Source: Salinimicrobium sp963709775
GTDB taxonomy: Bacteria; Bacteroidota; Bacteroidia; Flavobacteriales; Flavobacteriaceae
Direction: 5' to 3'
NCBI GenBank assembly: GCA_963709775.1
Contig: CAVPXS010000007.1
Location: forward strand, 483,367 to 547,366
DNA length: 64,000 nt
The stretch's first letter is position 1. Each line of letters starts with the position of its first letter. The position numbers and the translations under genes are program-made. Of the stretch, positions 25,423-33,756 are shown piece by piece. The notes under the pieces were generated by a model. It did no database searches. It worked only from the letters and a program-made list of their open reading frames with translations, and had not been told where the DNA came from.

Positions 25423-26314
25423 ATGCAGGAAAATGTCGCTCAAAGTACCTTTGAAAAAACCCGTTTGGAAGAGGGATTTTATTTGCTCCGGTTTCAGAAT
25501 ACAACCAGGGAGCGGGTGAAGATTCACCGTAATATCAACAGCAACTTCATCCAGTTTCATTTCTCGGGGAAAGGAGAAGGCAGGTTTTTCTTCAACAATG
25601 GGAGCTATAAAATTCCGCTGTTGGAAGAAAATGCACTGTTGCTGTACAACCCAAAACGTGACCTGCCCATTGACCTGGAGCTTCAGCCGGGCAGCTGGGT
25701 GATCTCCATTGTGATCTCGATCAAAAAGTTTCATGCCCTTTTTTCTGAAGAGGCAGGTTATGTGAGTTTTCTTAGTCTTGAGAACCGCGATAAGCAATAT
25801 TATAAGGACAGTCCTTTAACCCCGGGAATGGTTATCGTCCTAAACCAGGTGGTGAATTATAATGTGGTTCCAAGTATAAAAAACCTTTACTTTAAAGCTA
25901 AGGCATATGAATTGCTAAGCCTTTATTTTAACCGTTCCGGAGAGCCCGATGTGGAACAGTGTCCTTTTCTAAGTGACGAAGAGAACGTGCTAAAAATAAG
26001 AAAGGCTAAAGAAATTGTGATTGCCAATATGGCCGAACCTCCTTCCCTGCAGGAACTTTCCCGGGAAATTGGCCTTAGCCTTAAAAAACTTAAGGAAGGG
26101 TTTAAACAAATTTATGGAGATTCGGTCTTCAGCTTTTTATTTGATTATAAAATGGAATATGCGCGAAAGCTGCTGGATTCCGGAGAATATAATGTGAATG
26201 AAGTTGGACTTAAAAGTAGGTTACAGCACTTCCAGCCATTTTATTGCGGCCTTTAAAAAGAAATTTGGAACTACTCCAAAGAAGTACCTGATGTCACTTT
26301 CTTCGGAAGCCTGA
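25423..26314 (+). pseudogene. AraC-family regulator with a 1-base insertion near its 3' end
   Basis: The 5' frame runs from 25423 with a ~160-residue effector domain and the first helix-turn-helix (LQELSREIGLSLKKLKEGF). YKMEYARKLLDSGEYNVNEV then leads into the second HTH. An extra A in the run at 26212-26215 diverts the frame to a premature stop at 26254-26256. In the next frame the expected end VGYSTSSHFIAAFKKKFGTT and PKKYL runs to TGA 26314. Removing one base gives 296 residues, normal for this AraC subgroup. It lies between hemA and hemH, as in siderophore or heme regulator arrangements, suggesting control of iron or heme genes. Confidence 0.82.
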
Positions 26315-26409
26315 TCCATAAATTTCTTCAATGCAACCATTTTTCTAAAGATTTCCTGAAGCTTTTTAGCTAGAATTTAATAATCGTATTTTTACAGCAA
26401 ATTCAAAAG

Positions 26410-27441
26410 ATGAGTAAAGGAGTATTACTGGTCAACCTTGGTTCGCCCGACAGCACAGACCCAAAAGACGTAAAAAAGTACCTCGATGAATTCCTCATGG
26501 ATGAAAGGGTTATTGACGTGCCTTATTGGGCCCGAACTCTTTTGGTGCGGGGAATAATTCTCAATACCCGCCCAAAAAAATCGGCAGAGGCTTATAAAAA
26601 GATCTGGTGGGAAGAAGGTTCTCCGTTAATTGTTCTTTCTGAAAGGCTTCAGGAAAAGGTGGATTCTTTAACTTCAGTTCCTATTGCTCTGGCCATGCGT
26701 TACGGCAAGCCCTCAATTAAAAGCGGACTTCAGGAACTGCATGACAAAGGAGTGGATGAGGTATTGATCTTTCCATTGTATCCCCAGTTTGCCATGGCAA
26801 CTACCGAAACAATTCTAGTGCTGGCAGAAGAACTTCGGAAAAAGCATTTTCCGCAGATGCAGTTTACTTCGGTTCCCGCCTTTTATAATCATGCAGATTA
26901 TATTCGGGTGCTGGGTACGAGTATTTCAGAATCCTTAAAAGGGGTGGATTTTGATCATCTTTTGTTTTCCTATCACGGGGTTCCAAAAAGGCATATCAGG
27001 AAAAGTGATATTACCCAATCTCATTGTAAAATAGATGGAAGTTGTTGTCAAACGCCTTCTCCTGCACATCAATTCTGTTACCGTCACCAGTGTTATGAAA
27101 CTACCAAACTGGTAGCTGAATACCTGGGGCTCGAAAAAGGGAAATTTTCGGTGTCCTTCCAGTCCAGATTGGGATTTGACCCATGGTTGCAACCCTATAC
27201 AGACCGTACAATTGAAAGAAAAGGCCTGGAAGGAGTAAAGAACCTTGCTATTGTGACCCCGGCGTTTGTTTCAGACTGTTTAGAGACGCTCGAGGAGATC
27301 GCAATGGAAGGAAAGGAGATTTTTGAGGAAGCAGGCGGTGAAAAATTCACTGTTGTTCCCTGTCTTAACGATCGGGAAGACTGGGTGAAGGTACTGGCGC
27401 GTTGGGTTGATGAGTGGGCGCACCAAAATGTAGCTGTATAA
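26410..27441 (+). CDS. hemH: ferrochelatase
   Basis: The 343-residue enzyme inserts Fe2+ into protoporphyrin IX. GVLLVNLGSPDSTDPKDV opens the protein and LFSYHGVPKRHIRKSD contains the catalytic His. YRHQCYETTKLVAEYLGL and VSFQSRLGFDPWLQPYTD are typical, as is FVSDCLETLEEIAMEG near the end with the conserved Glu. CKIDGSCCQTPSPAHQFC adds a Cys-rich insert. The gene is transcribed opposite to the hemA series. Downstream comes the TA cassette and then hemJ. Confidence 0.97.
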   Translation: MSKGVLLVNLGSPDSTDPKDVKKYLDEFLMDERVIDVPYWARTLLVRGIILNTRPKKSAEAYKKIWWEEGSPLIVLSERLQEKVDSLTSVPIALAMRYGKPSIKSGLQELHDKGVDEVLIFPLYPQFAMATTETILVLAEELRKKHFPQMQFTSVPAFYNHADYIRVLGTSISESLKGVDFDHLLFSYHGVPKRHIRKSDITQSHCKIDGSCCQTPSPAHQFCYRHQCYETTKLVAEYLGLEKGKFSVSFQSRLGFDPWLQPYTDRTIERKGLEGVKNLAIVTPAFVSDCLETLEEIAMEGKEIFEEAGGEKFTVVPCLNDREDWVKVLARWVDEWAHQNVAV

Positions 27442-27478
27442 TACCTTTTTTGACACCTTAGCAAAATTCGTTTTTAAT

Positions 27479-27486
27479 TATCTTTG
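27479..27486 (+). promoter_or_regulatory. -7 box of the toxin-antitoxin pair
   Basis: TATCTTTG fits TAnnTTTG exactly and ends 7 bases before the antitoxin ATG, predicting a nearly leaderless transcript. The left copy of the direct repeat supplies the upstream promoter region. Confidence 0.6.
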
Positions 27487-27493
27487 TTACGAT

Positions 27494-27760
27494 ATGAAAA
27501 TTGATAAGCTGAAATTAGAACTTTTAGAAGAGATCATTAATTGTAATGATGTAGCCACTTTGAAGAGAGTGGAGGAGATTCTTATTGGGTTTTCTGAGGT
27601 AAATGAGGAAAGCGAAAAATATTTAAAAGAAATAGATCCTGTTCCTGAAAATCATTACCAACAATTAGAAGAGGATTATAAAAAATATAAAAGTGGAAAA
27701 TCGAAAGGAGAGTCCTGGGAAAACTTCAGGAAAGAGATAAAAAGTAATTATGGCTTTTAA
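27494..27760 (+). CDS. probable antitoxin of a RelE/ParE-type pair
   Basis: The 88-residue protein is charged and mostly helical. The N-terminal helices (LKLELLEEIINCNDVATLKR, VEEILIGF) are followed by a Lys/Glu-rich C-terminal tail (QQLEEDYKKYKSGKSKGESW) that would wrap around the toxin. I see no clear ribbon-helix-helix or HTH, so its DNA-binding mode is open. It overlaps the toxin start by 11 bases, the usual coupling for such modules. Confidence 0.7.
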   Translation: MKIDKLKLELLEEIINCNDVATLKRVEEILIGFSEVNEESEKYLKEIDPVPENHYQQLEEDYKKYKSGKSKGESWENFRKEIKSNYGF

Positions 27761-28052
27761 GCTAATTCTTCTTCCCCGTGCCCGGCGAGAGATTTTTGAT
27801 GCGATTGATTGGTATGAAAGGCGCCGGGAAGGACTAGGGAAAAAATTTTTGGCCGAAGTCGAACGTGAATCTGGGAGAATTATCGAAGATCCTTTTCTTT
27901 TCCCGAAGTCAAAAGAGACGGATATCACCTACAGAAGGGCAGTTCTTAGAAAATTTCCATTTGTCATTATCTTTTCTTCAACAATAGATGAAATCATAAT
28001 CCATTCTGTTTTCCATACTCGTCTCAATCCAGATAAAAAACCTTCAGAATAA
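27750..28052 (+). CDS. RelE/ParE-family toxin
   Basis: The 100-residue toxin has the RelE/ParE fold pattern: FKLILLPRARREIFDAIDWY strand-helix, ERRREGLGKKFLAEVERE second helix, then strands with YRRAVLRKFPFVIIFSST and the terminal VFHTRLNP. The RRAVLRKFPF-IIF signature is typical of the ParE branch. It probably poisons gyrase or cleaves mRNA; the target is not predictable. Position inside a heme locus and flanking direct repeats mark the pair as a recent insertion. Confidence 0.85.
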   Translation: MAFKLILLPRARREIFDAIDWYERRREGLGKKFLAEVERESGRIIEDPFLFPKSKETDITYRRAVLRKFPFVIIFSSTIDEIIIHSVFHTRLNPDKKPSE

Positions 28053-28177
28053 TAAATAAGTTAAAGAACTAATTAAAAGTAATTGCTCGCAAATTTTGAT
28101 GGCCTGTCAAAAGCTTTAGGTAATAACTCCCTTTTTGACACCTTAGCAAAAACTCGTTTTAAAAATCTTAACCTGCC

Positions 28178-28726
28178 TTGGAATATTACAATTACATCAA
28201 AGCCCTGCATCTTATTTTTGTGATCACCTGGTTCGCGGGACTTTTCTATATCCCCAGGCTTTTCATTTACCACATTGAAGCTTCAGAAAAACCTGAACCT
28301 GAAAAGAGCATTTTAAGCGAACAATTAAAGCTCATGACCAGGAGGCTGTGGTTTATCATTACCTGGCCTTCAGCAATTCTGGCAACTCTGTTTGCTGTAT
28401 GGCTCCTTGTGCTTATGCCGGGATGGTTGCAAATGCCCTGGATGCACGTGAAACTTGCTTTTGTGCTGCTTCTTTTCTTTTACCATGGTAAAAGTCATCA
28501 TATCTTTAATCAGCTTCAAAATGATAAAATCACCTGGACATCAAACCAAATGAGGCTTTGGAATGAAGTGTCCACGCTTATTCTTTTTGCAGTAGTATTC
28601 CTTGTGATCCTAAGAGATGCGCTAAACTGGATCTATGGTGTAGTTGGGATTTTTCTTTTGGCAGCGATGTTGATGCTGGGAATAAAAATTTACAAGCGTT
28701 TACGATCCAAAAATCCTGATATTTAG
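28178..28726 (+). CDS. hemJ: protoporphyrinogen oxidase HemJ
   Basis: The 182-residue membrane protein oxidises protoporphyrinogen IX to protoporphyrin IX, just before ferrochelatase. The first segment YYNYIKALHLIFVITWFAGL has the conserved His, followed by FYIPRLFIYHIEA. LTRRLWFIITWPSAILATLF-like second and third helices follow, then WMHVKLAFVLLLFFYHGKSH with the conserved Lys/His. There are four or five transmembrane helices. A TTG start (28178) is chosen because no ATG precedes the conserved first helix. The right copy of the TA-flanking repeat is its upstream region. Confidence 0.9.
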   Translation: MEYYNYIKALHLIFVITWFAGLFYIPRLFIYHIEASEKPEPEKSILSEQLKLMTRRLWFIITWPSAILATLFAVWLLVLMPGWLQMPWMHVKLAFVLLLFFYHGKSHHIFNQLQNDKITWTSNQMRLWNEVSTLILFAVVFLVILRDALNWIYGVVGIFLLAAMLMLGIKIYKRLRSKNPDI

Positions 28727-28773
28727 AATGGTTTAATAATTGTTAGTTATTTTGCCACCTTAAAAATTACTTT

Positions 28774-30219
28774 TTGAAATTCTCTTTAAGAACCCGAATA
28801 TTCCTTTCCATGATCGTGCTGGTGTTACTGGCATCAATTCTAATTGGAGGAATTACGGTACTGCAATATAAGAAGGAAGCCCAGGAATATCATCGGGAAC
28901 GACTCGAACGGAAGGAAGAGGCGATAAGGGAGCACATCAAATTTGTAGTGGAAAGCACCACCTATGAGATAAGGGAGGAGACGGTTTACCTTATTCTTAA
29001 ACAGGATGACAAGATCCACGAGATCTCACAAGTGCATAACATGCCTATTAACGTCTACAGCCTCGAAGGCGACCTTATCTTAAAGTCCAACCAGTCCTTT
29101 TTTCCCGATACGACCGATCTTAGACTTGACAGGACAATTGTTGAAAAGCTGCAGTCTTCTTCCCGAAAAAGGGTGATAGAACAAACTATCAAAAACGACA
29201 AAAGATTTCAATCTTCCTATACCTATATCACAGACAATAAATTCCGGCCGCTGGCGATCCTGAACCTTCCTTACCTCGAAGATGATTACTTTATAACCCG
29301 GGATTTAAGGAACTTTCTTATAAAACTTACCGAAGTTTATTTGTTCATGCTGGTCCTTGCGATCCTGCTGGCTTATTTCCTTTCAAAATATATCACCCGA
29401 AGCTTAAAGACAGTTTCAGAAAGGATTCATCAAACGCGCCTGGACAAGAAGAACCAGAAGATCGAAATTGGTAATGTAAGTGAGGAGATCTTCACCCTGG
29501 TGGCAGCATATAATTCTATGATCGACGAGCTTGAAGAAAGTGCGGCTAAACTCGCCACCAGCGAGCGGGAACAGGCCTGGCGGGAGATGGCCAAACAAGT
29601 GGCCCATGAAATTAAAAATCCGCTAACGCCAATGCGTCTCAGCGTTCAGAGTTTTCAAAGAAAATTCGATCCCAATGATCCTCAAATTCAGCACAAGGTT
29701 GATGAATTCAGCGATACGCTCATTACCCAGATCGATACCATGAGCTCTATTGCTTCGGCTTTTTCCAATTTTGCAAAAATGCCGGCGCAACAAAATGAAA
29801 CTCTAAATGTTCCAAAAATAGTAAAACTGGCCCTCGATATCTTTAATGAAGATTACATCCTGTTCTCTTCAGAAAAAGAGGAGATCGTCGCCAAGTTTGA
29901 TCGTACTCAGCTTATCAGGGTGGTGACGAACCTGGTGAAAAATGCAGTACAGGCCGTCGAGAAGGAAGAAAATCCTGCCGTCCTGGTTTCGGTGATGGAG
30001 GAGGAGAACCGTGCCTGCTTAATAGTTTCAGATAATGGCGTTGGGATTTCTGAAGAAAATATGGACAAGATCTTCGAGCCTAAATTCACCACCAAATCCA
30101 GCGGAATGGGTCTTGGTCTTGCGATGGTGAAAAATATTGTGGAGAGTTGCGGCGGAAGCATCACGTTTACCTCCAAATTAAATAAAGGCACTATCTTTAA
30201 GGTTCATTTTCCAAAATAA
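28774..30219 (+). CDS. membrane sensor histidine kinase with HAMP domain
   Basis: This 481-residue sensor kinase has TM1 (IFLSMIVLVLLASILIGGIT), a ~150-residue periplasmic sensor region, TM2 (YLFMLVLAILLAYFLS), a HAMP linker, then HisKA with the phospho-acceptor His in QVAHEIKNPLTPMRLS. The ATPase domain follows (N-box NLVKNAVQAVEKEE, G1 IVSDNGVGISEENM, G2 TKSSGMGLGLAMVKN). The NPLTP form of the H-box resembles NtrY-type kinases. Initiation is at TTG. No response regulator gene is next to it. The downstream enoyl-CoA hydratase gene starts 6 bases after its stop. Confidence 0.9.
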   Translation: MKFSLRTRIFLSMIVLVLLASILIGGITVLQYKKEAQEYHRERLERKEEAIREHIKFVVESTTYEIREETVYLILKQDDKIHEISQVHNMPINVYSLEGDLILKSNQSFFPDTTDLRLDRTIVEKLQSSSRKRVIEQTIKNDKRFQSSYTYITDNKFRPLAILNLPYLEDDYFITRDLRNFLIKLTEVYLFMLVLAILLAYFLSKYITRSLKTVSERIHQTRLDKKNQKIEIGNVSEEIFTLVAAYNSMIDELEESAAKLATSEREQAWREMAKQVAHEIKNPLTPMRLSVQSFQRKFDPNDPQIQHKVDEFSDTLITQIDTMSSIASAFSNFAKMPAQQNETLNVPKIVKLALDIFNEDYILFSSEKEEIVAKFDRTQLIRVVTNLVKNAVQAVEKEENPAVLVSVMEEENRACLIVSDNGVGISEENMDKIFEPKFTTKSSGMGLGLAMVKNIVESCGGSITFTSKLNKGTIFKVHFPK

Positions 30220-30225
30220 CACGAC

Positions 30226-31008
30226 ATGAATTTCGAAAATATTCTGTTCGAAGAGAACGAAAACATTGGTTACATAACAATTAACCGACCGAAGAAACTC
30301 AATGCTCTAAACAAGGCTACAATTGCCGAGCTTAATGAAGCATTTGAATCTGCCCGTGAAGATCACGATATTAAAGTGGTGATCCTCTCCGGAAGTGGAG
30401 AAAAAGCCTTTGTGGCCGGAGCCGATATTAGTGAATTTGCTGATTTTTCAGCTGAAGAAGGGAGACGACTTGCTGCTGAAGGTCAGGAAAAGCTATTTGA
30501 TGTAGTGGCCAACTTTCCAAAGCCGGTAATCGCAGCAGTTAACGGATTTGCCCTCGGTGGCGGACTCGAACTTGCCATGGCTGCGCATTTCAGGATTGCA
30601 AGTGATAACGCCAGGATGGGGTTACCTGAAGTTTCTCTTGGAGTGATCCCGGGTTATGGAGGCACTCAGAGATTACCACAGCTGGTAGGTAAAGGAAAGG
30701 CAATGGAAATGATCATGACTGCAGGAATGATCGATGCCAAAGAAGCACTGGAATACCACCTGGTAAATCATGTGACCACTCCTGAAGAATTAATTCCCCT
30801 TGCCGAAAAGCTTGCCGGTAAGATCATGAAGAATTCAATGGTGGCGGTTGCTGCGGCGATCAAAGCTGTCAATGCCAACTATGAGGACGGTGTGAATGGT
30901 TTTGAAGTGGAGATCGACGAGTTTGGAAGCTCTTTTGGAACCGAAGATTTTCAAGAAGGTACTTCCGCTTTTCTAAATAAGCGAAAGGCGAATTTTTCGG
31001 GTAAATAG
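30226..31008 (+). CDS. enoyl-CoA hydratase/isomerase family protein
   Basis: This 260-residue crotonase-fold enzyme has the oxyanion-hole strands FVAGADISEFADF and GFALGGGLELAMAAHFRIAS. The two catalytic glutamates are in GLPEVSLGVIPGYGGTQRL (Glu in LPEVS) and near residue 112 (GGGLELA). The pattern fits a true hydratase for 2-enoyl-CoA in beta-oxidation or butanoate metabolism. It likely shares a transcript with the histidine kinase. Confidence 0.92.
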   Translation: MNFENILFEENENIGYITINRPKKLNALNKATIAELNEAFESAREDHDIKVVILSGSGEKAFVAGADISEFADFSAEEGRRLAAEGQEKLFDVVANFPKPVIAAVNGFALGGGLELAMAAHFRIASDNARMGLPEVSLGVIPGYGGTQRLPQLVGKGKAMEMIMTAGMIDAKEALEYHLVNHVTTPEELIPLAEKLAGKIMKNSMVAVAAAIKAVNANYEDGVNGFEVEIDEFGSSFGTEDFQEGTSAFLNKRKANFSGK

Positions 31009-31037
31009 GAAAATTTCCATATAAAGGGAAAATATCC

Positions 31038-31045
31038 TATTTTTG
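31038..31045 (+). promoter_or_regulatory. -7 box of the radical SAM gene
   Basis: TATTTTTG ends 6 bases before ATG 31052, again predicting a very short leader. Confidence 0.5.
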
Positions 31046-31051
31046 TTCCTT

Positions 31052-32125
31052 ATGAAGAGGAACGATTTTATCAGGGGAAGGGGAGCGCAGCACCAGGTCA
31101 AGAACAGGTTTGATGCCCTGTCATATGAGTTGAGAGATGATTTTCTCAACTATTGTGCGGCCGAAGGTGAGGAGGCAACCTCTTCGCAAACTACTTTGAT
31201 AGATACATTTCCCAGGACTATTGTAAATAAAGTAACCAGCCCCGATGTGGGGATGGAATATTCTCTTAATCCTTACCAGGGATGTGAACATGGGTGCGTT
31301 TACTGTTACGCCCGGAATTCACATGAATATTGGGGTTATGGGCCGGGTCTTGATTTTGAGCAGAAGATCCTGGTGAAAAGAAATGCAGTGGAATTGCTGG
31401 AGCAAAAACTCCGTAGTAAAAGCTGGAAAGCTGCCCCTATTGTACTTTCGGGGAATACAGATTGCTATCAACCTATTGAGCGGAAACTGGAGATCACCAG
31501 GAGGTTACTTCAGGTATTTCTAAAATATAAACATCCTGTTGGGATTATCACCAAAAACGCATTGATCCAGCGGGATGTTGATATTCTGCAGGAACTTGCA
31601 AAAGATAATCTTGTGAGGGTAAATCTTTCCATTACCTCTTTAGATGAAAAAACGAGACAGTTACTGGAACCGAGAACGGCCAGTATAAAGAAGCGACTGC
31701 AGACGGTAGAGCTGCTGTCGTCCAAAAATATTCCGGTAAGCGTGATGATGGCGCCTATTATCCCTTCGATCAACAGCCATGAAATCTTGCCGTTGGTCAA
31801 AGAGATTTCAGAAAGAGGAGCCTGTGGAGTAGGTTATACTGTGGTAAGACTAAATGGTGCTATTGGTGAAGTTTTTTCTGAATGGATCAGGAAAGCAATG
31901 CCAGACAGGGCAGAGAAAGTCCTGCATCAAATCGCCGAATGTCACGGCGGAAATCTCAACGACAGCCGCTTTGGTACCCGTATGAAAGGAGATGGAAATA
32001 TTTCCGATCAGGTTGCACAGCAATTTGCCATTGCAAGAAAACTATATCTTAAAGATCGGGAGCGCCCGGTATTGAACTGTGAATTGCATGAGCAATACAA
32101 AGATGGACAAATGAAACTCTTCTAA
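31052..32125 (+). CDS. radical SAM protein of the PA0069 type
   Basis: The 357-residue radical SAM protein has the cluster-binding Cys triad in YQGCEHGCVYCYARNSHEYW. An N-terminal KRNDFIRGRGAQHQVKNRFD segment is characteristic of the PA0069-like family. Ribose/SAM-binding segments include VLSGNTDCYQPIE and LVRVNLSITSLD, and a C-terminal DSRFGTRMKGDGNIS region follows. The family function is not established. ATG 31052 is preferred over an in-frame TTG nine bases earlier. It is convergent with the HD-hydrolase gene, overlapping it by 4 bases. Confidence 0.9.
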   Translation: MKRNDFIRGRGAQHQVKNRFDALSYELRDDFLNYCAAEGEEATSSQTTLIDTFPRTIVNKVTSPDVGMEYSLNPYQGCEHGCVYCYARNSHEYWGYGPGLDFEQKILVKRNAVELLEQKLRSKSWKAAPIVLSGNTDCYQPIERKLEITRRLLQVFLKYKHPVGIITKNALIQRDVDILQELAKDNLVRVNLSITSLDEKTRQLLEPRTASIKKRLQTVELLSSKNIPVSVMMAPIIPSINSHEILPLVKEISERGACGVGYTVVRLNGAIGEVFSEWIRKAMPDRAEKVLHQIAECHGGNLNDSRFGTRMKGDGNISDQVAQQFAIARKLYLKDRERPVLNCELHEQYKDGQMKLF

Positions 32126-32790
32126 AAATCCCATTTTTGAGAGGGAAGGCCCCACTCCCGAAAAAACTGTTCTAAAAATTTAACCATGAAATCGTGGCGC
32201 TCTTCGGCAAGCTTTTTTCCGGTTCTGGTATTCATTCGATCTTTTAAGAGAAAAAGCTTTTCATAAAAATGATTTATGGTAGGCGCTGTAGATTTCTTGT
32301 ATTCCTCCTTGCTCATGTTGAGGTTAGGAGGAATAGCTGGATCAAAAATGGCTCTTCCTTTAAAGCCACCGTAGTTAAAAGTGCGGGCAATACCAATAGC
32401 TCCCAAAGCATCGAGTCTGTCGGCGTCCTGCACTACCTGCAGCTCGGGGGAATTGAATTGCTGTTGCTCATTCCCTCCTTTAAAAGAGATCCAGTTTATG
32501 ATGTTCTCTACATGTACAATGATGTCTTCCGGGACCTCTTTTTCCTGTAAAAAATTCCTTGCGATCTCAGGCCCTAAAGATTCATCTCCGTCATGAAATT
32601 TGTAATCGGCAATGTCGTGAAGCAGCGCTCCCAGTTCTACCACAAAGAGATCAACTTCCTCCCCTGCGGCGATTTCACGCGCGTTTTTCCAAACCCTTTC
32701 AATGTGGAACCAGTCGTGGCCTCCTTCGGCGTCCTGTAATTTATGCTTAACAAATTCAACAGTGTCTGCAACGATCCTGTTTTCGTCCAT
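32122..32790 (-). CDS. HD-domain phosphohydrolase
   Basis: This 222-residue metal-dependent phosphohydrolase shows His in GGHDWFHIERVW, His-Asp in GALLHDIADYKFHDGD, and Asp in VQDADRLDALGAIGIARTF. RIVADTVEFVKHKL opens it. The arrangement (H...HD...D) is that of single-domain HD proteins such as YfbR/YpgQ-like nucleotidases; the substrate is unknown. It is convergent with the radical SAM gene and follows the acyltransferase gene on the same strand by 26 bases. Confidence 0.87.
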   Translation of the reverse strand: MDENRIVADTVEFVKHKLQDAEGGHDWFHIERVWKNAREIAAGEEVDLFVVELGALLHDIADYKFHDGDESLGPEIARNFLQEKEVPEDIIVHVENIINWISFKGGNEQQQFNSPELQVVQDADRLDALGAIGIARTFNYGGFKGRAIFDPAIPPNLNMSKEEYKKSTAPTINHFYEKLFLLKDRMNTRTGKKLAEERHDFMVKFLEQFFREWGLPSQKWDF

Positions 32791-32816
32791 AGGTCTCTAA
32801 AATGTCATATTAAGGC

Positions 32817-33557
32817 CTAGATTATATCGGCCGTTATTGTGCGTTCTACCTGTGCTACAAGTGCATCGGAACCTTCAGAGTTTGCTGCAATTGGTTCATG
32901 TACCTTCAAGATGAAGTGAACCCCAATCCCCATTGGGAAGTTTCCGTAGCGAAAAAGTTTCCAGCTGTTATTGATGGTGATGGGAACGACCAAAGCGTCG
33001 GGCATTTTTTCAATAAGCAACTGCAATCCCTTTACTGCAAATTTCTTGGGTGCGCCCGTACGGCTGCGTGTTCCTTCAGGAAAAATAACGGCAGAGCGCT
33101 TATTCTCGTTGAGGTAATCGGCAAATTTGCTCATCGCCATCATGGCTTCCCGGCCATTTTTTCGATCGATAAGCAAATTCCCGCCGTGTCTTAGATTATA
33201 AGAGATACTTGGTATTCCTTTTCCTAACTCTTTTTTGCTTACAAACTTTGGGTGGTGCTTTCTAAAGTGCCAGATGATAGGCGGAATATCATAAGTTCCC
33301 TGGTGATTCGAGACGAAAATGCAGGATCTGTTGGTGGGCAGGTTGTGAGGATTTTCAATGGTAAATCTTGTACCTAAAAGATTGAGGCAGCGCAGCAGGA
33401 AGAAATTTAAAACATCCACACTTTTCTTATGACCTTCGTAACCACCTAATTTCAGGGAGATCCACTGAATAGGATGAAATACCAGCAGGGTAAGAAAAAA
33501 GAAAAATAAAAATATTACCGAAATAGGGTAGGAGAGGATCTTTTTAAGTTTTTTCAT
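32817..33557 (-). CDS. plsC: 1-acyl-sn-glycerol-3-phosphate acyltransferase
   Basis: The 246-residue membrane enzyme makes phosphatidic acid from lysophosphatidic acid. A TM anchor (LSYPISVIFLFFFFLTLLVF) is followed by the catalytic H(x4)D in SNHQGTYDIPPIIW, and the substrate motif VIFPEGTRSRTGAPKKF. I start at ATG 33557 (MKKLKKILSYP); a longer frame to 33710 crosses a terminator hairpin. A bacilliredoxin gene lies 200 bases upstream on the same strand. Confidence 0.87.
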   Translation of the reverse strand: MKKLKKILSYPISVIFLFFFFLTLLVFHPIQWISLKLGGYEGHKKSVDVLNFFLLRCLNLLGTRFTIENPHNLPTNRSCIFVSNHQGTYDIPPIIWHFRKHHPKFVSKKELGKGIPSISYNLRHGGNLLIDRKNGREAMMAMSKFADYLNENKRSAVIFPEGTRSRTGAPKKFAVKGLQLLIEKMPDALVVPITINNSWKLFRYGNFPMGIGVHFILKVHEPIAANSEGSDALVAQVERTITADII

Positions 33558-33690
33558 TCTTTCTTGCTTGTAAAGGGCTGCAATTTCTGCATTTAATTCA
33601 TGACGTGCAAAACCTAATTGCACCATCAATTTTGATATTTCTTGTTCAGGAGTACAGGTTGAGATAGAGTCTGATTTTTTAAAACAAAAA

Positions 33691-33722
33691 AAGCTGCCAA
33701 AAAAGTACATTTTTGACAGCTT
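33691..33722 (-). terminator. hairpin terminator after the bacilliredoxin gene
   Basis: AAGCTG-CCAAAAAAGTACATTTTTGA-CAGCTT is an extended stem whose A/T-rich inner part also pairs. It lies between the bacilliredoxin stop (33757) and the plsC start. Confidence 0.7.
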
Positions 33723-33756
33723 AAATATTGAAAAATGGCTTTTTACGCCAGAATTT

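Larger units (their letters stand above)
27448..28161. repeat. direct repeats flanking the toxin-antitoxin cassette
   Basis: A 20-base perfect direct repeat TTTTTGACACCTTAGCAAAA occurs at about 27448-27467 and again at 28135-28154. Similarity extends on the right into CTCGTTTTAA-type sequence. The repeats bracket exactly the antitoxin and toxin genes and lie at the hemH 3' end and hemJ 5' end. This is what an insertion with duplication, or a repeat-mediated capture, would leave. Confidence 0.75.

Noticed and set aside
27494..28052. Phage-defence system
   Set aside because: The pair looks like an ordinary RelE/ParE-type module; no other defence genes are nearby.
33558..33710. 51-residue extension of the acyltransferase
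   Set aside because: It would translate through a terminator hairpin; the membrane anchor and acyltransferase motifs are complete from ATG 33557.
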